Assembly: GCF_001436415.1 (NCBI RefSeq)
Contig: NZ_AYZB01000005.1
Coordinates: 1-64,000 of the forward strand
Direction of reading: 5' to 3'
Length of the DNA: 64,000 bases
Source: Latilactobacillus graminis DSM 20719
GTDB taxonomy: Bacteria; Bacillota; Bacilli; Lactobacillales; Lactobacillaceae
The number at the start of each line of letters is the position of its first letter. The stretch's first letter is position 1. The translations under genes and the position numbers were made by a program. The notes under the pieces are model-generated. The model ran no database searches. It had not been told where the DNA came from and saw nothing but the letters and a program-made list of their open reading frames with translations. This document shows positions 54,322-62,779 of this stretch, one piece after another.

Positions 54322-54933
54322 ATGGTTCGTAAAGCTGATTTACGGGCGCAAGATCCTCGCGTCCAACGAACAAAACAACGATTACGTCAAGCCCTCATTG
54401 TCTTGCTGAAAGATGGGACACCACAGGAAATATCCATTCAAGCAATTACCAAGCAGGCAGCAATTACCCGAGGGACTTTTTATTTACATTATGAAGATAA
54501 GTTGGATTTTATTCAAACAGCGGTCGCCGATTTGGTAGCTGATTTCTATCAGCAAGTGACTGTTGTGATTGACCAGCCTTATCGTCAAGTCAGTTTACAG
54601 ATGCTTTTTGAGTATGTAGAACGACAACAAGCCGCCTTTAAAGTGTTTTATAAAAACGAAGCGACACTTCATTTTCAAAAGCAATTGACTGAAGCAATGC
54701 AAAAATTAATACAGGATTACGTTGTTCAACGTTTTGGACAAACTTCACAAGCGGATCAAATTGAACTTAGTATTACGGTTGATTATTTAGCTGGGGCAAG
54801 TTTGGCATTAGTTTTTAAGTGGGTCGAAGATGGGCTCGTGTATTCACCATGCTATATGGCCAAGATATTATATCAACTGGTTCAATCGGCCCAACCGACG
54901 TTTGATGTCGCTCAATTTTTTATCAAAGCGTAA
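54322..54933 (+). CDS. TetR family transcriptional regulator
   Basis: A 203-residue regulator. The N-terminal TetR HTH includes ISIQAITKQAAITRGTFYLHYEDKLDFI (read in part, residues 37-60). The ligand-binding C-terminal domain resembles the TetR_C group found in DhaS-type regulators. TTGGGGG precedes ATG 54322. No transporter or enzyme gene adjoins on either strand except the small membrane protein, so its regulon is unknown; autoregulation through the upstream dyad is inferred. Confidence 0.87.
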   Translation: MVRKADLRAQDPRVQRTKQRLRQALIVLLKDGTPQEISIQAITKQAAITRGTFYLHYEDKLDFIQTAVADLVADFYQQVTVVIDQPYRQVSLQMLFEYVERQQAAFKVFYKNEATLHFQKQLTEAMQKLIQDYVVQRFGQTSQADQIELSITVDYLAGASLALVFKWVEDGLVYSPCYMAKILYQLVQSAQPTFDVAQFFIKA

Positions 54934-54940
54934 TAAAGCA

Positions 54941-54969
54941 TTGACTCATCTTGTGATATTCGATATAAT
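54941..54969 (+). promoter_or_regulatory. promoter of the rplU operon
   Basis: TTGACT (54941-54946), a 17-base spacer and TATAAT (54964-54969). Confidence 0.8.
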
Positions 54970-54975
54970 ATGAAC

Positions 54976-55070
54976 GTTGTAATTGTGAGCTCCACAGCTG
55001 CAACCGCGCATACTAAGGCATTAAGCACTATGATTAGTCACCTTAGTTGGCGAGTCTAAGAAAAAATAGG
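54976..55070 (+). promoter_or_regulatory. rplU (L21) mRNA leader
   Basis: About 95 untranslated bases lie between promoter and ribosome binding site, with structured GC-containing segments (GAGCTCCACAGCTGC; CTAAGGCATTAAGC and GGCGAGTCTAAG). Position and size match the known L21 leader motif of Firmicutes, thought to let L21 control its operon. A covariance-model search would decide. Confidence 0.6.
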
Positions 55071-55080
55071 AGGTGCACAC

Positions 55081-55389
55081 ATGTACGCAATTATCAAAAC
55101 AGGTGGCAAACAATATAAGGTAGAAGCTGGTCAAGCAATCTACGTTGAAAAGTTAGCCGCAGAAGCTGGCGAAAAAGTAACTTTTGATCAAGTTATTTTA
55201 GTTGGCGGTGAAACAACTAAGGTTGGGACACCAAACATTGATGGTGTTACTGTTGATGGGACTGTTGAAAAACAAGGGCGCGAAAAGAAAGTTGTTACTT
55301 TCAAATACAAACCTAAGAAACACAGTCATCAAAAGAAGGGTCATCGTCAACCATATACTAAAGTGATGATCGACGCTATCAACGCCTAA
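55081..55389 (+). CDS. rplU: 50S ribosomal protein L21
   Basis: A 102-residue ribosomal protein. The start [18 protein letters not shown] and the basic end [21 protein letters not shown] are characteristic. TAGGAGG precedes ATG 55081. It is the first gene of rplU-prp-rpmA, the conserved Firmicutes order, behind a probable autoregulatory leader. Confidence 0.97.
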   Translation: MYAIIKTGGKQYKVEAGQAIYVEKLAAEAGEKVTFDQVILVGGETTKVGTPNIDGVTVDGTVEKQGREKKVVTFKYKPKKHSHQKKGHRQPYTKVMIDAINA

Positions 55390-55403
55390 TTGAGGGAAAT
55401 AAG

Positions 55404-55745
55404 ATGATTCAAGCTGACTTTACGGTCAATACCAATTCGCAAATTATTTCTTTTCAAATTACGGGTCATGCCGACTCGGGTCCTTACGGGAGTGATATCG
55501 TCTGTGCAGCTGTTTCTGCTGTCTCAATCGGGACAATCAACAGTTTGCAAAAGCTTGCTGGTTTTGAACCAGAGGTCGAAGCAGATAACCTGAATGGTGG
55601 TTTGTTAACTTGTCAGATTCCGGCAACGGTTTCGGGCCAAGCTTTAGCGACAGCTCAGATTCTCTTGCAGAATTTGCAGTTGACGCTTGAAGATATTACG
55701 CAACAATACGGGCAGTACATTCAAGTACAAACAAAACGTAAATAG
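55404..55745 (+). CDS. prp: ribosomal-processing cysteine protease Prp
   Basis: A 113-residue protease that removes the N-terminal extension of L27 in Firmicutes. The catalytic dyad His22 and Cys34 lies in GHADSGPYGSDIVCAAVS, at exactly the family positions. It sits between rplU and rpmA, 15 bases after the former, and the L27 encoded next carries the cleavable extension. This processing is essential in Staphylococcus aureus. Start ATG 55404. Confidence 0.93.
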   Translation: MIQADFTVNTNSQIISFQITGHADSGPYGSDIVCAAVSAVSIGTINSLQKLAGFEPEVEADNLNGGLLTCQIPATVSGQALATAQILLQNLQLTLEDITQQYGQYIQVQTKRK

Positions 55746-55773
55746 ACAGTTAATAAACAGGAGGTGCATTTAG

Positions 55774-56061
55774 ATGTTACAAATGAATTTACAATTCTTC
55801 TCTCATCATAAGGGTGGCGGTTCAACAACTAACGGCCGTAACTCTGCAGGTCGTCGTTTAGGTTCTAAACGTGCTGATGGCCAAACTGTAACAGCTGGTT
55901 CAATTCTTTACCGTCAACGCGGTACAAAGATTCATCCAGGTGAAAATGTTGGTCGCGGTGGCGATGACACATTATTTGCTCTTATCGAAGGTGTCGTTCG
56001 TTTCGAACGCCTTGGTAAAAACAAGAAAAAGGTTTCTGTATACGCTGCAGAAGCTAAATAA
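55774..56061 (+). CDS. rpmA: 50S ribosomal protein L27
   Basis: A 95-residue ribosomal protein whose N terminus reaches the peptidyl-transferase centre after processing. The extension MLQMNLQFF is present, with expected Prp cleavage after Phe9 ([10 protein letters not shown]). The core [18 protein letters not shown] and [15 protein letters not shown] is typical. AGGAGGTG precedes ATG 55774. Last gene of the operon, followed by a good terminator. Confidence 0.97.
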   Translation: MLQMNLQFFSHHKGGGSTTNGRNSAGRRLGSKRADGQTVTAGSILYRQRGTKIHPGENVGRGGDDTLFALIEGVVRFERLGKNKKKVSVYAAEAK

Positions 56062-56068
56062 TTTTTCT

Positions 56069-56097
56069 AACACCCACTTTATGTGGGTGTTTTTTTG
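56069..56097 (+). terminator. terminator of the rplU operon
   Basis: AACACCCAC and GTGGGTGTT arms with a TTTAT loop, then T residues. Confidence 0.9.
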
Positions 56098-56166
56098 ATT
56101 AGTGTGAGCGAAATTGGGCCCTTGCGGATTAAGCGGCAAATATACCTGGCGATCATCACGCTGGGT

Positions 56167-56195
56167 TTGTGTAAATCTAGTTTTACTGGTATACT
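56167..56195 (+). promoter_or_regulatory. candidate promoter of a small RNA
   Basis: TTGTGT (56167-56172), a 17-base spacer and TATACT (56190-56195), with no ORF downstream before a terminator. Confidence 0.5.
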
Positions 56196-56201
56196 AATGA
56201 C

Positions 56202-56304
56202 TCAGGCAACAAACCATTGACAATCTAAAAGTGCGTGTTCAGATTAACTTTTGTTCGATCGGATACACTAAAAGGGATTGGCGGGTGCCAGTCCTTTTTT
56301 TATA
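56202..56304 (+). ncRNA. putative small RNA or attenuated leader upstream of efp
   Basis: About 100 bases run from the predicted start of transcription to a complete terminator (AAAGGGATTGGC with GCCAGTCCTTT around GGGT, then T run, 56271-56303). No start codon with a ribosome binding site is inside. Two alternative inner pairings are possible: AATCT/AGATT and AAAAGT/ACTTTT, around 56222-56252. efp has a separate promoter further on, so this looks like its own transcript. I recognise no known RNA class. Confidence 0.5.
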
Positions 56305-56334
56305 GTTATTTTAAGGATAAAAGGCTAGAAATAC

Positions 56335-56364
56335 TTGCTTTTGAACTTGATTTCTTGCTATGAT
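56335..56364 (+). promoter_or_regulatory. promoter of efp
   Basis: TTGCTT (56335-56340), an 18-base spacer and TATGAT (56359-56364). Confidence 0.6.
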
Positions 56365-56405
56365 TAGGGTAATGGCATACTTATACAATGCTCGGAGGAT
56401 AAATA

Positions 56406-56963
56406 ATGTTATCAGTAAATGATTTTAAAAACGGTTTGACAATTGAGTTTGATAATAATTTATGGCGAATTGTCGAATTTCAACATGTTAAACCAGGTAA
56501 AGGCGGCGCTTTTGTCCGCTCAAAACTCAAAAATTTAAGAACGGGTGCTAATCAAGAAAAGACGTTCCGTTCAACCGAAAAAGTTGAAAAAGCAATTATT
56601 GATACGAAATCAATGCAATATTTATACGCCGATGGGGACAGTCATGTCTTTATGGATACAGAAACTTATGAACAATTAGAATTACCAGCGGCTCAAATTG
56701 CTGATGAATTGAAATACTTAAAAGAAAATATGCAAGTTTCAATTATGATGTATGGTAGTGAGACTTTAGGGGTCGAATTGCCAAATACTGTTGATTTAGC
56801 TGTTGCAACGACAGAACCAGGCGTACGCGGTGATACTTCTTCGGGGGGTACCAAGCCGGCAACACTTGAAACTGGCTTAGTGGTCCAAGTCCCATTCTTT
56901 GTTAACGAAGGTGACTTATTAACGATCAACACATCTGATGGAAGCTATATCTCACGAGCATAG
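56406..56963 (+). CDS. efp: translation elongation factor P
   Basis: A 185-residue three-domain factor that relieves ribosome stalling at polyproline. Lys32 in [12 protein letters not shown] is the modification-site position. The C-terminal signature [19 protein letters not shown] is intact. CGGAGG precedes ATG 56406. It starts the conserved efp-asp23-nusB order, 28 bases before the Asp23 gene. Confidence 0.96.
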   Translation: MLSVNDFKNGLTIEFDNNLWRIVEFQHVKPGKGGAFVRSKLKNLRTGANQEKTFRSTEKVEKAIIDTKSMQYLYADGDSHVFMDTETYEQLELPAAQIADELKYLKENMQVSIMMYGSETLGVELPNTVDLAVATTEPGVRGDTSSGGTKPATLETGLVVQVPFFVNEGDLLTINTSDGSYISRA

Positions 56964-56990
56964 ACTAAGAACTTGTTAGGAGGGGTTTCA

Positions 56991-57434
56991 ATGGCAGAAG
57001 AAACAAATATTATACTTGATACACAAGAAAATGCATTGGGTAAGATTCAGATGGCACCTGAAGTTGTGGAAGTCATTTTAGGAATCGCAGCCAGCAAAAT
57101 TGATGGTGTTCACCAAATGCGAGGGACTTTATCATCATCCATTAACGAATTGTTTGGTCGTTCGAACCACGGTAAAGGGGTAACGCTTAAAGTGGTCGAT
57201 GGCAAAGTGAGTGCGGATGTTTATGCCTATCTAAACTATGGGGTTTCTGTGCCGAAAGTGGCCCTTGCAATGCAAGAGGCGCTTAAAGAACAGCTATTAT
57301 TCATGACTGATTTAGATTTAGCTGAAGTTAATGTTCACGTAGTGGGCGTTATCACTGAAAAAACACCAAAAATTATTGATCCAGATGACTTATTCAATGA
57401 AGCCACACCTGATCAAAATGGAGAGCAAGTTTAA
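56991..57434 (+). CDS. Asp23/Gls24 family envelope stress response protein (YqhY-like)
   Basis: A 147-residue cytoplasmic protein. The Asp23 domain spans residues about 18-120 (GKIQMAPEVVEVILGIAASKIDG, MRGTLSSSINELFGR, VYAYLNYGVSVPKV). Context upstream of nusB identifies it with Bacillus YqhY, which is linked to acetyl-CoA carboxylase control. ATG 56991 follows AGGAGGGG; the frame upstream to 56973 lacks a site. Its stop overlaps the nusB start by one base. Confidence 0.9.
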   Translation: MAEETNIILDTQENALGKIQMAPEVVEVILGIAASKIDGVHQMRGTLSSSINELFGRSNHGKGVTLKVVDGKVSADVYAYLNYGVSVPKVALAMQEALKEQLLFMTDLDLAEVNVHVVGVITEKTPKIIDPDDLFNEATPDQNGEQV

Positions 57435-57865
57435 TGCCTAATTTTAACCGACACCAAATTCGCCAAGCTGCATTTCAAGTGTTGTTTGCGTTAAATGCTA
57501 ATGACACATTAGAATTGGCAGATGCTTATCAAGCCGTTTTAACCATGGATCAATTCGATGCTGAAGAAGTTGAAGAAGTTGCTGTTCCAGACTACCTTGC
57601 CTTCTTGGTAACGGGCGTCACAGAACATCAAGTAGAATTAGACGCAGCTTTAACGCCATACTTGAAGAAGGGGTGGCAACTATCACGGTTAGCCAAACCG
57701 GATTTAATTATCTTGCGTTTAGGGTTGTTTGAAATGCAAAATTCAACAGAAGCACCCGATAAAGTGGCGTTGAATGAAGCGCTTGAGCTGGCTAAGCAAT
57801 TTACAGATGACCAGGCAAAGGGCTTTATTAATGGTGTTTTGTCTAAATTTGTAAAGCACAGCTAG
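57434..57865 (+). CDS. nusB: transcription antitermination factor NusB
   Basis: A 143-residue all-helical RNA-binding factor for rRNA antitermination. The N-terminal RHQIRQAAFQVLFAL and C-terminal ALNEALELAKQFTDDQAKGFINGVLS (read in part) are typical. ATG 57434 overlaps the last base of the Asp23 gene stop (TAATG), so translation is coupled. A terminator-like hairpin follows. Confidence 0.95.
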   Translation: MPNFNRHQIRQAAFQVLFALNANDTLELADAYQAVLTMDQFDAEEVEEVAVPDYLAFLVTGVTEHQVELDAALTPYLKKGWQLSRLAKPDLIILRLGLFEMQNSTEAPDKVALNEALELAKQFTDDQAKGFINGVLSKFVKHS

Positions 57866-57923
57866 GAAGATAAAATGCAGGGAGTAAAGTGCTTATCCAT
57901 AAGAATATGAACTAAATCCCGTT

Positions 57924-57958
57924 AAACACGTTAAAAAAGTTTTTTTAACGTGTTTTTT
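57924..57958. terminator. terminator after nusB
   Basis: AACACGTTAAAAAA pairs with TTTTTTAACGTGTT around GT, then T residues. Confidence 0.8.
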
Positions 57959-58061
57959 AAATTATGAAATGTTATGTTAACGGCTACGGCATAGGTATTA
58001 ATTAGCAACTAATAGTCGAAAATAAATTTACCAAATATTGATAACAGGGAGATGCTCAATT

Positions 58062-58913
58062 TTGGAGTTATTAGATGGTCGATCCCTTGCAAATGAATTA
58101 ACGCAAGCACAACAAATGGCAGTAACACAGCTCAAGCAACAAGGAATTATTCCGAAGTTAGTGGTGATTATGGTTGGTACTGATCCGGCAAGTACAATCT
58201 ATACAAAAAACAAACAAAAACGTGCAGCAAAAATTGGAATTGCTTCTGAATTGAAACAATTACCAGATGAAACGACGGCAACCGATTTATTGGCACTTAT
58301 TCACCAATTAAATGAAGATGCAACAGTTGATGGGATTTTAGTCCAATTACCATTACCAAAACAAATTAATGAAGACCAGATTATTCAGGCAATTGACCCA
58401 CAAAAAGATGTCGATGGATTTAGTCCAGTTAACATCGGTAAATTATGGCTTAATGAACCAGGGTTAGTGGCCTGTACACCAAACGGTATTATGCAGTTAT
58501 TGGCAGCATATAATATTGATATTGCTGGTAAAAATGTGGTGATTGTGGGTCGTAGTAATATTGTAGGACGACCATTGGCGGCCTTGATGCTGAATGCAAA
58601 TGCGACTGTTACGATTGCCCATAGTCACACAGTAGCCTTAAAAGCTTTAACAAAAACGGCTGATATATTAATCGTAGCGATTGGACGGGCCCGTTTTTTC
58701 GGTGTGGATGATGTAAAAAAAGGCGCCGTTGTCGTGGATGTTGGGATTAATCGCCTTGAAGATGGTTCAGTGACCGGTGATGTCGATTTTGAAGCACTCA
58801 AAACACATGTTAGTGCAATGACGCCGGTGCCTCGAGGTGTTGGCCCAATGACAATTACGATGCTTATGGCGCAAACGATTGAAATAGCAAAGGGACGTGC
58901 TAAACGTGGTTAA
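58062..58913 (+). CDS. folD: bifunctional methylene-THF dehydrogenase / methenyl-THF cyclohydrolase
   Basis: A 283-residue one-carbon enzyme interconverting methylene- and formyl-THF with NADP. The catalytic Lys region YTKNKQKRA (about residues 48-56), the DGILVQLPLP signature and the Rossmann VVIVGRSNIVGRP are intact. The start is TTG 58062, giving MELLDGRSLA, ten bases after AGGGAG; an earlier TTG in frame (58038) precedes that site. Its end overlaps xseA. Confidence 0.94.
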   Translation: MELLDGRSLANELTQAQQMAVTQLKQQGIIPKLVVIMVGTDPASTIYTKNKQKRAAKIGIASELKQLPDETTATDLLALIHQLNEDATVDGILVQLPLPKQINEDQIIQAIDPQKDVDGFSPVNIGKLWLNEPGLVACTPNGIMQLLAAYNIDIAGKNVVIVGRSNIVGRPLAALMLNANATVTIAHSHTVALKALTKTADILIVAIGRARFFGVDDVKKGAVVVDVGINRLEDGSVTGDVDFEALKTHVSAMTPVPRGVGPMTITMLMAQTIEIAKGRAKRG

Positions 58914-60255
58914 ACCAGCAGATTATTTAACAGTCACAGCATTAACACAATATTTAAAAGCTAAATTCGAGCGTGATCCGTATTTAGATCGAGTCTATTT
59001 GACTGGTGAAATTTCAAACTTTCGGTTGCGGCCTAATGCACATCAATATTTTAGTTTGAAAGATAGGCAGGCTAAAATCAGCGCAATTATGTTTAAGTCT
59101 GCCTTTGAGAAGATTAAATTTACCCCTGAAGAAGGCATGAAGGTGCTTGTTGTTGGGCGGATATCGTTATATGAAGCGACTGGGAACTATCAAGTCTACA
59201 TCGAGCGGATGGAACCAGATGGGTTAGGAGCTTTATACCAAGCTTACGAACAATTGAAGGCTAAACTATCGACAGAAGGACTGTTTGATACATCTAAGCA
59301 GCAATTAGTGCGTTTCCCAAAACGAATTGCAGTGATTACCAGTCCTTCTGGGGCAGTGATTCGGGATATTATCACAACGACGCAGCGGCGATATCCAATT
59401 GCCCAACTTATCTTATTTCCTGCGGCTGTTCAGGGGGATGGGGCTGCTGATATGCTAGTTGATCGACTTAAGCAAGTTAATCAACAAGGAGATTTTGACA
59501 CCATTATTATTGGTCGTGGTGGAGGTTCAATTGAAGACTTGTGGCCGTTCAACGAAGAACGGGTTGCTCGAGCGATTGTCGCGAGTCAGATTCCAATAAT
59601 TTCGTCAGTGGGGCATGAAACAGATACAACGATTGCCGATTTGGTTGCTGACGTTCGTGCTGCCACGCCAACTGCGGCTGCTGAGTTGGCTACGCCAGTC
59701 TTGACAGATGAAGTACTTAAGTTGCAACAGCAACGGTTACGCCTCTATCAAGCTTTCTCAAGAACGCTGGCGCTGAATAAAAAGCAGCTAAGCCATTTAG
59801 AAAATAGCTATGTTTTAAAACAACCACAACGGTTGTATGATGGTTATTTACAAAATGTTGATCAATTGAAACGACGCTTAGTGTTGGCACAACAACAACG
59901 TTTACAAGTAAGCCGTCAAAACGGCCAGTTACTACAACAACGTTTGCAAGCACAGTCACCAACTAGTACGCTTCAACAAGCCCAAAAGGCGGTTAATGAA
60001 ACCAAACATCGTTTGAATCGAGCAGTTGAAGCGTTAGTAAGAGATCGACGTCTGCGTGCTAGTCAGGCGATGGGGGCATTAGACTTGGTAAGTCCATTGA
60101 AGGTTTTAGGACGGGGATTTGCATATGTCACCGGCGATGATGAACATGTGTTGCGGCAGACAGCTGATTTTACAATTGATCAACCAATTAAGTTACATGT
60201 CCATGATGGGCTTATAAATGCACACGTCACGGCTATTCATAAAGGAGACGAATAA
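58906..60255 (+). CDS. xseA: exodeoxyribonuclease VII large subunit
   Basis: A 449-residue subunit of the ssDNA nuclease ExoVII. An N-terminal OB fold (about residues 5-105) binds DNA. The catalytic region contains [30 protein letters not shown] and [18 protein letters not shown] long Gln-rich coiled coil (about 270-390) follows. GTG 58906 is chosen because AAAGGG lies 11 bases before; it overlaps folD by 8 bases. GTG 58897 is the alternative. Confidence 0.94.
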   Translation: MVKPADYLTVTALTQYLKAKFERDPYLDRVYLTGEISNFRLRPNAHQYFSLKDRQAKISAIMFKSAFEKIKFTPEEGMKVLVVGRISLYEATGNYQVYIERMEPDGLGALYQAYEQLKAKLSTEGLFDTSKQQLVRFPKRIAVITSPSGAVIRDIITTTQRRYPIAQLILFPAAVQGDGAADMLVDRLKQVNQQGDFDTIIIGRGGGSIEDLWPFNEERVARAIVASQIPIISSVGHETDTTIADLVADVRAATPTAAAELATPVLTDEVLKLQQQRLRLYQAFSRTLALNKKQLSHLENSYVLKQPQRLYDGYLQNVDQLKRRLVLAQQQRLQVSRQNGQLLQQRLQAQSPTSTLQQAQKAVNETKHRLNRAVEALVRDRRLRASQAMGALDLVSPLKVLGRGFAYVTGDDEHVLRQTADFTIDQPIKLHVHDGLINAHVTAIHKGDE

Positions 60256-60256
60256 G

Positions 60257-60487
60257 ATGGCAGAAAAGAAATTGACTTTTGAAGAAAATTTAACCCAGCT
60301 AGAAGCAATTGTGAATGAATTAGAAACGGGGGACGTGCCACTTGAAAAAGCGATGACTGCTTTTCAAAAAGGCGTTAAATTAAGTCAAACCCTAGAAGAG
60401 ACCTTGAGTAAGGCTGAAAAAACAATGGCTAAAGTGATGGCGGATAACGGTGAGGAAGTTCCGTTGGATGCTGAAACGCAAGCATAA
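60257..60487 (+). CDS. xseB: exodeoxyribonuclease VII small subunit
   Basis: A 76-residue helical protein that coats the XseA coiled coil. [27 protein letters not shown] is the family core. ATG 60257 follows AAAGGAGA; it starts one base after the xseA stop and its own stop overlaps ispA, so the subunits are translationally coupled. Confidence 0.95.
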   Translation: MAEKKLTFEENLTQLEAIVNELETGDVPLEKAMTAFQKGVKLSQTLEETLSKAEKTMAKVMADNGEEVPLDAETQA

Positions 60488-61359
60488 TGGTTGATTTCAA
60501 GACATTTGCGGCGCAAGAAGTGCCTCCTTTTGAAGCCTATTTAGTTGAACAACTGGAACATATTGAAGAACCAACTTTGCAAGCGGCGATGACATACTCT
60601 GTTATGGCTGGTGGCAAGCGATTACGACCACTTTTAGTATTTTCGATTCTTGAAAGTGCAGGGCTACCGATCAATCGTGCTGCCTATCGCGTTGCTGGGG
60701 CACTAGAATTGATTCATAGTTATTCATTAATTCACGATGATTTACCAGCGATGGACAATGATGATATGCGGCGCGGACAACCGACAAATCACAAGGTTTT
60801 CGGCGAAGCGCAAGCAATTTTAGCCGGTGACGGTTTATTGACGTTAGCCTTTGAATGGCTAACAACAACTGATTTAACTGCTGAACAACAACGACAAGCA
60901 GTGCAGTTATTAGCCCGAGCAGCCGGTCCTAATGGGATGGTTGCAGGTCAGATTGAAGATATTGAAGGCCAAACAAGGCAATTATCGTTGCCACAATTAA
61001 AACAATTACATCAGCTTAAAACAGGTTGTTTGATTGAATGTGCGGTCGGGTTAGGGGCAATGCTTGCTCAATTATCGGTGGATCAAAGGGCTAGTTTACG
61101 AAGCTTTGCCCGCTATTATGGCTTAGCTTTCCAGATTCAAGATGATATTTTAGATGTCACAAGTACTGCTGAAATAATGGGTAAAGCTGTTCATAAAGAT
61201 GCTGGTGAACATAAGAATACCTTTCCAGGATTATTAGGCCTGTCTGAGGCCCAAACAGTCCTTAAAGAGACTTGCCAGGCTGCTCGAGCCGCATTATCAC
61301 ATTTAACGGGTTTAGATCAAGCACTATTAAATAGTTTTTTAGACTATTTTAAGGAATAG
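60487..61359 (+). CDS. ispA: farnesyl diphosphate synthase (polyprenyl synthetase)
   Basis: A 290-residue trans-prenyltransferase building FPP or GPP from IPP and DMAPP. The first Asp-rich motif is DDLPAMD (with DNDDMRRG), the second is QIQDDILD. GGKRLRP near the N terminus binds IPP. ATG 60487 overlaps the xseB stop by one base. The product feeds undecaprenyl phosphate for wall synthesis. Confidence 0.94.
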   Translation: MVDFKTFAAQEVPPFEAYLVEQLEHIEEPTLQAAMTYSVMAGGKRLRPLLVFSILESAGLPINRAAYRVAGALELIHSYSLIHDDLPAMDNDDMRRGQPTNHKVFGEAQAILAGDGLLTLAFEWLTTTDLTAEQQRQAVQLLARAAGPNGMVAGQIEDIEGQTRQLSLPQLKQLHQLKTGCLIECAVGLGAMLAQLSVDQRASLRSFARYYGLAFQIQDDILDVTSTAEIMGKAVHKDAGEHKNTFPGLLGLSEAQTVLKETCQAARAALSHLTGLDQALLNSFLDYFKE

Positions 61360-61367
61360 GAGAATAG

Positions 61368-62198
61368 ATGAAAAAAGAACGCGTAGACGTATTATTAGTC
61401 CAACAGGGATTATTTGATTCTCGAGAACAAGCAAAACGTTCAGTAATGGCTGGCGAAGTGTATGGTAAGAATGATGAACGGATTGATAAACCTGGCGAAA
61501 AAATCGATGCTGAGACGAACTTAACTGTCAAAGGCCACAAGATACCCTATGTTGGTCGGGGTGCCTTAAAATTGGCGAAAGCAGTTGAAGTGTTTAATAT
61601 TGATTTACAAGATAAAGTGACCCTTGATATTGGTTCTTCAACAGGGGGCTTTACCGATGTAGCCCTGCGAAATGGGGCGAAACTGGCTTACGCCTTAGAT
61701 GTTGGGTATAACCAATTAGCATGGAAACTACGTGAAGACCCACGGGTAGTTGTAATGGAACGAGTAAACTTCCGTTATAGTCAACCAGAAGACTTTCCAA
61801 ACGGTCAACCAGATTTTGCCATGACAGATGTTTCGTTTATTTCGCTACATAAAATTTTGGTACCATTAAAGCCGATTTTAAAACCTAATTGTGAAGCTGT
61901 AGCCTTGATTAAGCCACAATTCGAAGCGGGGCCGGAAAATGTTGGTAAACATGGGATTGTTCGTGATCCTAAAGTCCATAAGATGGTGGTACAAGACATT
62001 GTTGATTTTAGCTTGGCTACTGGTTATGATGTCTTAGGCCTTGATTTTTCACCGATTAAAGGTGGCGAAGGAAATATCGAATTTCTGATTCATTTACGTA
62101 ATACGACGGCAGAAATTGGAATGATGGGACCGAATGTGAATATTGATGCGGTTTTAACGAATGCATATGCTGCTTTGAAGCGACCAATGGGAAAATAA
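61368..62198 (+). CDS. TlyA family rRNA (cytidine-2'-O)-methyltransferase (YqxC)
   Basis: A 276-residue SAM enzyme. The N-terminal S4 RNA-binding domain (RVDVLLVQQGLFDSREQAKR, residues 4-23) precedes an FtsJ-type methyltransferase with LDIGSSTGGFTDVALR (about 84-99) and the MTDVSFISL motif. The mycobacterial TlyA methylates rRNA and is linked to capreomycin response; this Firmicutes branch is less studied. The gene starts eight bases after ispA and precedes argR-recN, as in Bacillus. Confidence 0.9.
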   Translation: MKKERVDVLLVQQGLFDSREQAKRSVMAGEVYGKNDERIDKPGEKIDAETNLTVKGHKIPYVGRGALKLAKAVEVFNIDLQDKVTLDIGSSTGGFTDVALRNGAKLAYALDVGYNQLAWKLREDPRVVVMERVNFRYSQPEDFPNGQPDFAMTDVSFISLHKILVPLKPILKPNCEAVALIKPQFEAGPENVGKHGIVRDPKVHKMVVQDIVDFSLATGYDVLGLDFSPIKGGEGNIEFLIHLRNTTAEIGMMGPNVNIDAVLTNAYAALKRPMGK

Positions 62199-62209
62199 TG
62201 TATAAGGTT

Positions 62210-62238
62210 TTGTGTTTTATGTATAAATGCGCTATCAT
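62210..62238 (+). promoter_or_regulatory. promoter of argR-recN
   Basis: TTGTGT (62210-62215), a 17-base spacer and TATCAT (62233-62238). The spacer (TATGTATAAATGC) faintly resembles an ARG box, which would allow autoregulation; low confidence for that part. Confidence 0.55.
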
Positions 62239-62277
62239 TGAAGGATAGAATAATTTCTCACATGAAGAGGTGTTATA

Positions 62278-62730
62278 ATGCGTAAAGTAGATCGACAGCG
62301 ATTGTTAAAAAATTTAATTCAGACTCATGAAATTGAGCGACAAGAGGATTTTGTGAAGCTACTTCAAAAAGAAGACATCGATGTTACGCAGGCCACGATT
62401 TCACGAGATATTAAAGAAATGCAACTCATTAAGGTTCCTAATGCCGACGACGGTTATCATTATAGTTTACCGCCTGAAAAGAAATTGGATGTCAAGGAAA
62501 AATTGCGGCGTATTTTACGTGACGCATATATTACACATAATCAACAGGATTATTTTGTGGTTGTTAAGGCTTCGCCTGGTAATGGGACGGCGATTGCTAA
62601 CTTATTGGATCAGATGCAGCTTAGTATGGTGTTTGGGACAATTGGTGGTGACGATACTGTGTTGGTAATTTGTAAATCAGAAGAAAACGCGAAACAATTT
62701 ACGAAGCTTATTGAAGACTTGCTAAAGTAA
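62278..62730 (+). CDS. argR: arginine repressor (second of two, recN-linked)
   Basis: A 150-residue ArgR/AhrC regulator. The HTH includes DVTQATISRDIKEMQLIK (about residues 38-55), and the effector-binding C terminus has MVFGTIGGDDTVLVI with the conserved DD pair. AGAGGTG precedes ATG 62278. It is the argR found before recN across Firmicutes, hence the orthologue of AhrC. The paralogue at 21525 carries AGHDT where this one has GGDDT, so the two may respond differently to arginine. Confidence 0.93.
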   Translation: MRKVDRQRLLKNLIQTHEIERQEDFVKLLQKEDIDVTQATISRDIKEMQLIKVPNADDGYHYSLPPEKKLDVKEKLRRILRDAYITHNQQDYFVVVKASPGNGTAIANLLDQMQLSMVFGTIGGDDTVLVICKSEENAKQFTKLIEDLLK

Positions 62731-62779
62731 TTTGGCAAGCTTTTTTAAGCACCAAGAAAAACGAAAGGGGGCTGGTTAG

